From the NCBI GenBank assembly GCA_026395475.1, contig JAPLYQ010000018.1:1-8199 (forward strand): a stretch of DNA of 8,199 nucleotides, read 5' to 3'. The notes beneath the pieces were generated by a model. The model was given only the letters and a program-made list of their open reading frames with translations, had not been told where the DNA came from and did not search any database. The position numbers and the translations under genes were made by a program. Origin of the DNA: Candidatus Roizmanbacteria bacterium. GTDB taxonomy: Bacteria > Patescibacteriota > Microgenomatia > UBA1406 > GWC2-37-13. Shown here piece after piece: positions 1-5,325 of the stretch. The first letter of the stretch is position 1. Each line of letters begins with the position of its first letter.

Positions 1-651
1 TTTATTCTGCTTATCAACAAACATAAAGAAGAGACCAAGAAGAAGTGCAATGAGTACAATTGCGATAAGTTTACCAATGCCATTTAAAAATAAACTCGCA
101 AATCCAAGTAGCGCCGTGATAAGCCAGTAAAAAATGGCAATACGTCGTTTGCCCCATCCCAGTTCCATGAGTCTATGATGTAAATGTCCTCGATCTGCCT
201 TGAAAGGCGAAACTCCTTTTCTAATTCTTCTAACTAACGTATAGAGTGCATCAATCATGGGGATTGCCAACACTAAAACAAATGTTCCAATTTTTCCAAA
301 TGAAAGTATAGAGAGAACCCCAAGCCAAAACCCTGCCAAGGCCCCGCCCCCATATCCTGGCATTATCATTTGTGGGAAAAAGTTGAAAGGAAGGAACCCT
401 ATAAATACTCCGGAAACAATAAATGCAAAGAACATAACATTGGTGGTACTTACATCATGTGCAATAAATCGCTGGGAAAGAAGACCGAGGAAAATAGCGG
501 CAACCGCAACAAATCCTGGCATCTGTCCGTCCACCCCTTTACTCCAATTAATCATATTGGTAATCCAGGTAAGCCAAATGAGAGCAATAAAGTCGGCCAG
601 AGGGAGGTTAGAGTGAATCCCACCAAAAAGGCAGAGAGGTGATAATAAATC
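1..651 (-). pseudogene. WecA/TagO-like polyprenyl-phosphate sugar-1-phosphate transferase, C-terminal part in a shifted frame, cut by window edge
   Basis: This frame is open from an in-frame TAG at 654-652 down to base 1, where the gene leaves the window. It encodes the second half of a glycosyl-transferase family 4 membrane enzyme. Such enzymes move a sugar-1-phosphate from a UDP-sugar onto undecaprenyl phosphate at the inner membrane face and so start lipid-linked glycan synthesis. Visible marks are LPLADFIALIW, NWSKGVDGQ (Asp codon 531-529, equivalent to the GLDG motif), MPGYGGG (363-343) where classical members have a GDTGS motif, and DRGHLHH (195-175), the family's His-rich loop. Several hydrophobic helices lie between them. 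Read alone, the first ATG is at 555. However, homology to the family already begins near 630, and the N-terminal segment sits in another frame (608-826), so I treat this as one broken gene. An unbroken intact start for this fragment cannot be excluded. The family assignment is firm; the exact sugar is unknown. Confidence 0.8.
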
Positions 652-826
652 CTAAAAAAAGGGGAAGACCACCACCACGAGGGATAAGGCCGATATGAGT
701 GTGGGCTGGGTGTTTGCGCAGTTTACTGTCAGTGATAAGTCCTATTTTTTTTGCAAAAAAGATAGTAGGGGGGGTGAGAAGGTAAGCAAAGCTGGCTGCC
801 ATTCCAAATGCAAGTAAATATTCCAT
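608..826 (-). pseudogene. WecA/TagO-like transferase, N-terminal fragment (72 codons, then frame break)
   Basis: This is the amino-terminal piece of the transferase. It has one membrane helix (about residues 3-22), then RKHPAHTHIGLIPRGGG (about 37-53), the family's conserved 'H...P R GGL' cytoplasmic loop, and the start of helix 2 (PLFLGFIITSLPF). The frame ends at TAA 610-608. The continuation lies one frame away, and the two frames meet at a five-T run (minus strand, 629-625). Removing one T there would join ...SLPF to GGIHSNLPLADF and give about 275 residues to the window edge. Even when joined, about 60-90 residues usual for the family are missing, including the DDxxK-type loop that binds metal and substrate. 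The ATG at 826 lies 6 bp after the stop of the upstream 101-residue gene and has no Shine-Dalgarno sequence, so translation probably depends on coupling. A sequencing or assembly error could explain the frame break, but not easily the missing segment. Confidence 0.75.
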
Positions 827-832
827 ATCGAG

Positions 833-1138
833 TTAGGAAACAAGCAAAATAATACGAATAAATAGGTACGTACACACGACGATGACTGTTATATTGACGT
901 ATTTCAATACTGATTTTTCAAAATCTTCTCGATGAAAATAGGTGTGATAAATGAATCTATTGAGCATATAAAGCGCATTCATCAGGAAAGGAATAATGAA
1001 TATCATCCACCACTCCACAAGCTGGTCTTCTCCAATAGGAAGGGAGTAAAAGAGGGGAATTTGGGGCGGGATGGTATGCATCCGCACAATATAGACGACT
1101 AGTTGTATAAGATTTGAGCTTACGAGTAATCCAATCAT
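833..1138 (-). CDS. small three-helix membrane protein paired with the WecA-like gene
   Basis: The product has 101 residues. Hydrophobic segments lie at about 2-19, 43-63 and 80-100. Between the first two is a short Pro-rich loop, PPQIPLFYSLPIGEDQL (24-40), and between the last two is a charged loop (HREDFEKS). I recall proteins with a similar 'IP..IPLFYSLPWG..QL' loop from Patescibacteria, annotated only as hypothetical and distantly like DUF1648-type membrane proteins; I cannot name a function. It is the first gene of the leftward unit, 6 bp ahead of the WecA-like gene, so a role with the lipid-linked sugar machinery is a guess from position. The start at 1138 has no ribosome binding site. 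A TATAAT box ends only 11 bases upstream, giving a 5-base leader or, using the overlapping TATACT, none. Real gene likely; function unknown. Confidence 0.75.
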   Translation of the reverse strand: MIGLLVSSNLIQLVVYIVRMHTIPPQIPLFYSLPIGEDQLVEWWMIFIIPFLMNALYMLNRFIYHTYFHREDFEKSVLKYVNITVIVVCTYLFIRIILLVS

Positions 1139-1142
1139 ATAA

Positions 1143-1177
1143 TGAGTATATTATACCTTAATACAAAGCGTTGTCAT
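1143..1177 (-). promoter_or_regulatory. promoter of the leftward membrane-protein/WecA-like unit, giving a near-leaderless mRNA
   Basis: On the minus strand, ATGACA (1177-1172, five of six matches to the -35 consensus) is followed after 16 bases by a perfect TATAAT (1155-1150). Predicted transcription would start near 1143, five bases before the ATG at 1138. An alternative -10, TATACT (1150-1145), would place +1 exactly on that ATG but has no good -35. The -35 hexamer is the terminal TGTCAT of the inverted-repeat element at 1172-1251, so the repeat appears to supply half of the promoter. Confidence 0.55.
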
Positions 1178-1251
1178 CCTGAGGTGATTAGCCGAAGGAT
1201 CTAGAAAAGTAATGGGATTCTTCGTATGTATTTGAGTCACTCAGAATGACA
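1172..1251. repeat. 80-bp imperfect inverted-repeat element (REP/MITE-like)
   Basis: The left end reads TGTCATCCTGAG...CGAAGGATC. The reverse complement of the right end reads TGTCATTCTGAG...CGAAGAATC. The two halves are therefore diverged inverted copies of one unit. Each half also folds on itself (ATCCT with AGGAT, and ATTCT with AGAAT), and the pyrimidine/purine change is compensated in both arms. That pattern is typical of dispersed palindromic intergenic repeats of the 'GTCATTCTGAG...GAAGAATC' kind, which I recognise from many bacterial and metagenomic genomes. No transposase is present in the window. It is the only copy here, so its dispersal in the genome is inferred. Confidence 0.65.
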
Positions 1252-1275
1252 TAGTGTGGGGGAGCATATTACCCC

Positions 1276-1304
1276 TTGCAGGGAGAAATAAAATACAGTA
1301 TTAT
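1276..1304 (+). promoter_or_regulatory. candidate glyA promoter
   Basis: TTGCAG (1276-1281, three of six -35 matches) and TATTAT (1299-1304, five of six -10 matches) are separated by exactly 17 bases. Predicted +1 is near 1311, giving a leader of about 60 bases before glyA. That leader contains no Shine-Dalgarno sequence near the ATG; the last 20 bases are almost entirely A and T. No riboswitch fold is evident in so short a leader. The weak -35 makes this tentative. Confidence 0.35.
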
Positions 1305-1370
1305 CACCGCATGACATAAAAAAATAAAATCTCCGGTCCGCTCCCCTATTACTAATTAAATTTTATTTAC

Positions 1371-2690
1371 ATGATAGACACAACACTTCAACAACTCGTT
1401 AAGGAAGAAAAAAAAAGACAAAAAGAGGGAATTGAGCTTATTCCATCTGAAAATTTCGCTTCTAAGTCCGTTCGATCGTATTTGAGCACAGAATTTGTAA
1501 ACAAGTACTCCGAGGGATACCCAGGAAAACGCTATTACGGAGGCAACGAGGTTGCCGACAAGGTAGAGATATTGGCTCAAGAGCGCGCAAAGAAGCTCTT
1601 TGGCGTCCCTTTCGTCAACGTTCAACCTTACTCAGGGTCTCCAGCCAACTTAGCCGTATACTTGGCTGTTTGTAAGCCAGGAGATAGTATCATGGGTCAA
1701 GGACTTACCGCGGGAGGTCACCTTACTCATGGTCACAACGTGTCTGCAACCGGTATCTTCTATGTCAGTCACCAATATGGAGTAGACCCAACCAAGAGCG
1801 ACCTGTTTGACTATGAAGCTATTTTGAAGCTGGCTCTGGAGCACAAACCAAAGCTTATTTGGGTAGGAGCAACGGCTCACCCCCTCATCTTTAACTATAA
1901 AAAATTTAGTGAAATTGCCAAAAAAGTAGGAGCTGTGCTTGCGGCAGATATTTCCCACATTTCAGGTTTAATTGTGGGGGGAGTCCATCCAAGTCCAGTT
2001 GAGCATGTTCATATCGTCACCACAACGACACACAAGACCCTTCGTGGTCCTCGTGGAGCAATGATTATGGTCACCAAAAAGGGGCTTGATGCATACCCAG
2101 ACTTGCCAGACAGAATTAACAAAGCGGTCTTCCCTGGCCTTCAGGGTGGTCCTCACGACAATCAGACAGCAGCAATAGCAGCGGCACTTGAAGAGGCGTC
2201 AACTAAACAATTTACAACGTATGCAAAACAGATTGTCAAAAACTCAGTGGCACTCGCCGATGAGCTTAAAAAACAAGGAATGACGCTTGTTGGCGGAACG
2301 TCCCAAAATCACCTTATCTTAGTCGACCTCACAAACACAATGGGGGCAGGAGCGGGAATATTCTTTCAGCGAGCACTTGATCTTGCTGGTCTGACATTGA
2401 ATAAAAATACAGTACCAGGGGAGAAGTCCTCACCTTTCTATCCATCAGGAGTGCGCTTGGGAACTCCAGCCGCAACAAGTCGAGGAATGAAAGAAAAAGA
2501 CATGAAAAAGATAGGGAAGTTTATGGGGGATATTTTAGCAATAATTAAAGATTACAGACTTCCAACTGGCGAAAAGGAAGTGCGCTTAAAACTCTTGAAA
2601 GAGTTTAATGCATTTATTGCAACAAATAAAGGAATCAAAAAAATACGAAATGAAGTGAGAGTTATGGCAAAACGGTTTCCCCTGCCCTAA
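1371..2690 (+). CDS. glyA: serine hydroxymethyltransferase
   Basis: This 439-residue cytosolic PLP enzyme interconverts serine plus tetrahydrofolate with glycine plus 5,10-methylene-tetrahydrofolate, feeding one-carbon units to purine, thymidylate and methionine synthesis. The full-length family pattern is present: LIPSENF (S26), NKYSEGYPGKRYYGG with Y46, catalytic E48 and Y56, GGHLTHG (H117 stacks on PLP), ADISHISGL (D193, H196), TTTTHKTLRGPRG (Schiff-base lysine K222, R228), FPGLQGGPH and RLGTPAATSRG (carboxylate-binding R362). All expected catalytic residues are there and length is normal (about 415-435 in most bacteria). The segment after H117 (HNVSATGIFYVSHQYGVD) differs from the E. coli version. 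Codons end in G or C more often than in the flanking membrane genes, which fits strong expression. The ATG at 1371 has no Shine-Dalgarno sequence. The stop is 4 bp from the stop of the convergent GT-C-like gene. Confidence 0.97.
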   Translation: MIDTTLQQLVKEEKKRQKEGIELIPSENFASKSVRSYLSTEFVNKYSEGYPGKRYYGGNEVADKVEILAQERAKKLFGVPFVNVQPYSGSPANLAVYLAVCKPGDSIMGQGLTAGGHLTHGHNVSATGIFYVSHQYGVDPTKSDLFDYEAILKLALEHKPKLIWVGATAHPLIFNYKKFSEIAKKVGAVLAADISHISGLIVGGVHPSPVEHVHIVTTTTHKTLRGPRGAMIMVTKKGLDAYPDLPDRINKAVFPGLQGGPHDNQTAAIAAALEEASTKQFTTYAKQIVKNSVALADELKKQGMTLVGGTSQNHLILVDLTNTMGAGAGIFFQRALDLAGLTLNKNTVPGEKSSPFYPSGVRLGTPAATSRGMKEKDMKKIGKFMGDILAIIKDYRLPTGEKEVRLKLLKEFNAFIATNKGIKKIRNEVRVMAKRFPLP

Positions 2691-2694
2691 CCTG

Positions 2695-3810
2695 TTATTG
2701 CATGGATTGGATGACATATGAGCCGTCGTTATTGACGACGAATGCTCTGTCGGGATAAACTGGCAAGAACTGCTTAACTGCTTGTTTGTCTATTAATACT
2801 TTTCCCACAAACCATGGAAGCTCTTCATATGTCTTTTTATAGATATATACTTTCGTGTTTGGAAGATAATATTCTGCTGGATGAAAGTCGTATTCATGGG
2901 TTACATATACAACATCTCTCGGTCCCATCTCATTTTTTATCGTTGTGAATGTTTTTTTCACTGGTGCCTTTGTGCGCATAAAAACTTGAATGGACGAATA
3001 GGACAAAAGAAGAGATACAACTGTTGTGAGCAACGCTGCCCGCACATATTTATTTTTGATACTTTCAAGACATACAATAAGGAGTAACCCCATCCCCACC
3101 GATGCAAAAATAAGATAACGAGGAAGAAAAACTGGCTTAAAAAATGAGAGAAGAAATATGACAAATGGAATACCAAGTGCCAACCCAAGTAATAGGAAAA
3201 AGTGAATTTTCTTTTGATACACCACATGATGAATTGATCCAAAAAGGATAATCGCACTGACGATAAGTGAAATGGAAGATATGAAAGGAACAATCATCCA
3301 AGTATCTTTTTCAAACCCTGTAAGAATCACAGCGGGAAGAAGAAGCACATCTTTCCAATTGGAAGGAACTATCCAAAAGGAAGACCCAACAGGTGGTCTG
3401 GCAAATAGAAGAACAACGACCCAAGGAATATACCACAGAGTTGTTTTAAATAGTGGAACTATAAAATGTTTCCATTCTCTTTTGTGAGTTGCTATCAGTA
3501 TGAATACAACTTGGAAGGCAATCACAACAATAAGGAAATAGTGAGTATACAGTGCCGCTATTGCCGTATAGGCATATAGTTTGTAACTCTTTTTCATCAT
3601 AGCGTAAAACAGAAGAGTGGCCAGAAACGCCATCATGCTATACATACGTGCTTCAAACGCATAGTAGTGTAATAGCGGATTGAGGATAAAAAAGAGAAGA
3701 TAAAACAAAGATTTTTTGGTCGTGTATTTATAAATATCCTTCATGATGAGATAGACGACTACTGCAACAAAATATGCCAACGGTGTTTTGGTAAAAAGAA
3801 ATTGCATCAT
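2695..3810 (-). CDS. ArnT/PMT-like GT-C membrane glycosyltransferase lacking the usual N-terminal catalytic segment
   Basis: The 371-residue multi-helix membrane protein resembles the GT39/ArnT-type enzymes that transfer sugars from polyprenyl-phosphate donors on the outer membrane face. NPLLHYYAFEARMYS (44-58) matches the family's 'sP...yyS.eaRmY' segment (E53, R55, Y57). A run of helices follows, then FLPRYLIFASVG (R231), the usual 'RY' helix, and a soluble C-terminal domain from about 285. Complete members have about 100 further residues before this point, with the first helix and an outward loop carrying the acidic catalytic residue; here the protein begins where helix 2 would be. An in-frame TAA at 3828-3826 rules out a longer start. 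The ATG overlaps the upstream glycosyltransferase stop as ATGA (3810-3807), so translation is coupled. It may be inactive, degraded, or work with a partner subunit. The sugar is unknown. Confidence 0.75.
   Translation of the reverse strand: MMQFLFTKTPLAYFVAVVVYLIMKDIYKYTTKKSLFYLLFFILNPLLHYYAFEARMYSMMAFLATLLFYAMMKKSYKLYAYTAIAALYTHYFLIVVIAFQVVFILIATHKREWKHFIVPLFKTTLWYIPWVVVLLFARPPVGSSFWIVPSNWKDVLLLPAVILTGFEKDTWMIVPFISSISLIVSAIILFGSIHHVVYQKKIHFFLLLGLALGIPFVIFLLSFFKPVFLPRYLIFASVGMGLLLIVCLESIKNKYVRAALLTTVVSLLLSYSSIQVFMRTKAPVKKTFTTIKNEMGPRDVVYVTHEYDFHPAEYYLPNTKVYIYKKTYEELPWFVGKVLIDKQAVKQFLPVYPDRAFVVNNDGSYVIQSMQ
2720..2747. terminator. GC-rich hairpin just past glyA, possible transcript end without a U-tract
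   Basis: CGTCGT (2724-2729) and ACGACG (2735-2740) form a perfect 6-bp stem around the loop TATTG. GAGC (2720-2723) and GCTC (2744-2747) can extend the stem across a 3-base bulge. It lies 30 bases beyond the glyA stop, inside the last codons of the convergent gene (VVNNDGS). No T-run follows on either strand, so it is not a canonical intrinsic terminator and may simply be coding sequence. The 4-bp convergent gap leaves no other place for a terminator between the stops. Confidence 0.2.
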
Positions 3811-5288
3811 ACTTTTTCTGTGACTTTATATGTAATATTTTTCTTCAGAATAATACGAGTGTGTGATTCAAGGGCTGGAAGAGCGGACAGGAAAAAAGAA
3901 ATGAAAGGTAAGAAATACCATTGAATAATCATTAATGGAAGCGAGGCAATAGAGGTATCGACTCTCATTTTTTTTCTGATATTAATATCAATATACACAT
4001 AAACGAGAATCATCGATGAGGAAATGGTAAGAATAAATCCGGACAACTGTGGAAGCAAAAATCCAAGAACTGTATTCTTAAAAGCTGGATTGATGAGTGG
4101 TGGGATGGATGCACTGATTGTCAGAATAAAGAATGAAACAGGCCATAACAGATGATTTTTTGAAAGAAATAATATTTTTTTAAACTTTGTTTTAAAAGGA
4201 ATATGAGGAGTTATAACAGATTGTCGTAATGCATATCCGATATCACTCACTCCCCATGCCCATCGCTTTTCCTGTTCGTATCTACTTGCAAATGTCTTCA
4301 GGAAATTTCCAGAGAATACCGCATCACTTCCAATAAGAGTATAAATTGGAATTGTTTTTACCTTATCGCCAAATTTAAAAAAGGCTTGTAAATACACATG
4401 CCAGTCTTCTGGAATAATATCCACATCCCAATAATTTATTTCATGGATAAGCCATAAGCTGACTGAGTAGGTAGATATTTGAATAAGGTTATCCCGTTGG
4501 GATAAGAAAGCAAGACGCATAATGGATGAAAGTGTTGCCTGAATACGAATAAACAAGGGGAGCTGCCAAAAGTTGTTGTACAGAAGTACAGGTGCCCAGT
4601 AGAAATGATAAATATTGTCTTTGTCGTGGACATAGGAGTTGGTAAGGTATGAGAGGTAATTTTTTGGAAGAACACTATCTGCGTCACAAATGGTCAATAC
4701 AACTTCTTTTGGATCTAACCCCTTTTCTTTTACGTATGACGAAATAATACGTGCAGCTGCTGTTTGGTTACTTGCCTTTCCTGCTTCCTCGTGTGCCTCT
4801 AAAACATGGTAGGACTCAATAATATCTGCAAAAAAATGTCCATATAATTTTTTTATTTCTGTTGCTTTTTCAACTGCATCTATCTCTCTTTTTTCAAATG
4901 CCAACATTAACACAATTGTTTTAAATGGATAGTCATTAGCTACCATATGGTCCAGTGTCTCTTTGAGTTTATAGAGAGGTTCTTTATAGTTTGGGATAAC
5001 AATAAAGTGGGTGATATTTTTTGTTTGACTTGCCACTTCCTTTACGAGTTCATGAAATGGCACCTTGTCAAAGGTATGAAGAAGATTGTATGAAAGCGTA
5101 CTGTAATATACCGTTTCCAAACAGTTATAGAGAAAATAAAGATCAAAGGCAATGATGAAATAGGCAACAAGTGCTGGGTGAAAGGGAGAAAGCCAGAGTG
5201 GAAGAGTAATAAGGAACCATGAAAGCACTGGGATAAACAAATCAAATACCCTACCCAAAAATGGGTGACAATTATTTTTCTCTGACAT
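3807..5288 (-). CDS. family-2 membrane glycosyltransferase with QxxRW motif
   Basis: The 493-residue protein has two N-terminal helices (about 12-33 and 39-57), a cytosolic GT-A domain and three C-terminal helices (about 381-400, 408-432, 449-470). Motifs run in the GT2 order: VIPNYKEP (97-104, nucleotide-sugar site), GKASNQT (170-176), CDADS (201-205, metal-binding DxD), IPEDWH (292-297, catalytic-base ED) and QEKRW (339-343). The last motif is typical of processive or cellulose-synthase-like members, so it probably makes or extends a surface polysaccharide or glycolipid from a nucleotide sugar. I chose ATG 5288 over GTG 5318: the 10 extra codons would be read through the promoter, and a perfect TATAAT places +1 exactly on the ATG at 5288. 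There is no Shine-Dalgarno sequence. It is the first gene of a two-gene unit, overlapping the GT-C-like gene by 4 bases, and is divergent from the helicase-nuclease gene. Acceptor and product are unknown. Confidence 0.85.
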   Translation of the reverse strand: MSEKNNCHPFLGRVFDLFIPVLSWFLITLPLWLSPFHPALVAYFIIAFDLYFLYNCLETVYYSTLSYNLLHTFDKVPFHELVKEVASQTKNITHFIVIPNYKEPLYKLKETLDHMVANDYPFKTIVLMLAFEKREIDAVEKATEIKKLYGHFFADIIESYHVLEAHEEAGKASNQTAAARIISSYVKEKGLDPKEVVLTICDADSVLPKNYLSYLTNSYVHDKDNIYHFYWAPVLLYNNFWQLPLFIRIQATLSSIMRLAFLSQRDNLIQISTYSVSLWLIHEINYWDVDIIPEDWHVYLQAFFKFGDKVKTIPIYTLIGSDAVFSGNFLKTFASRYEQEKRWAWGVSDIGYALRQSVITPHIPFKTKFKKILFLSKNHLLWPVSFFILTISASIPPLINPAFKNTVLGFLLPQLSGFILTISSSMILVYVYIDINIRKKMRVDTSIASLPLMIIQWYFLPFISFFLSALPALESHTRIILKKNITYKVTEKV

Positions 5289-5325
5289 GAGTGTATTATA
5301 CCGCAGTATAATAGTCACATGTCAG
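5282..5325. promoter_or_regulatory. 44-bp near-palindromic divergent promoter for two leaderless genes
   Basis: Each strand reads CTGACATG, four variable bases, TATTATAC, a CGCA/TGCG centre, then the mirror image: 17 of 20 arm positions pair. Rightward TATAAT is at 5307-5312 and ATG at 5319. Leftward TATAAT is at 5300-5295 and ATG at 5288. In both directions exactly six bases separate -10 and ATG, so the standard +1 falls on the A of the ATG and both mRNAs should be leaderless. CTGACA (5282-5287, and 5325-5320 on the other strand) is a possible -35 at a long 19-base spacing; each overlaps the first codons of the opposite gene. Only 30 bp separate the start codons. The upstream in-frame TGA at 5283 leaves no better helicase start. 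Confidence 0.7.

Noticed and set aside
608..630. Programmed frameshifting at the T5 run as a way to make a functional WecA-like protein.
   Set aside because: Even a successful shift would leave the protein without the Asp-Asp loop. There is no evident stimulatory stem or ribosome-binding-like signal, so decay or sequencing error is simpler.
257..642. Two overlapping plus-strand reading frames of 119 and 90 codons.
   Set aside because: They lie antisense to the clearly recognisable WecA-like transferase sequence and have no family resemblance.
1299..1319. TATTAT followed after six bases by ATG ACA TAA, which looks like a leaderless two-codon reading frame ahead of glyA.
   Set aside because: Only two codons and no evidence that such a mini-frame has a role. 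The TATTAT is more simply a glyA promoter element, and the ATG at the predicted +1 may be chance.
1259..1346. GGGGAGC (1259-1265) and GCTCCCC (1340-1346), a perfect 7-bp inverted repeat flanking the glyA promoter.
   Set aside because: A 7-bp match at this spacing is not surprising by chance in a region of this size, and the left arm would lie upstream of the predicted transcript start, so it cannot form an RNA stem in the leader.
5289..5318. An attachment or recombination site (att or integron-like) suggested by the palindrome.
   Set aside because: No integrase or cassette is nearby, and the symmetric bases are fully accounted for by two -10 boxes and two gene starts.
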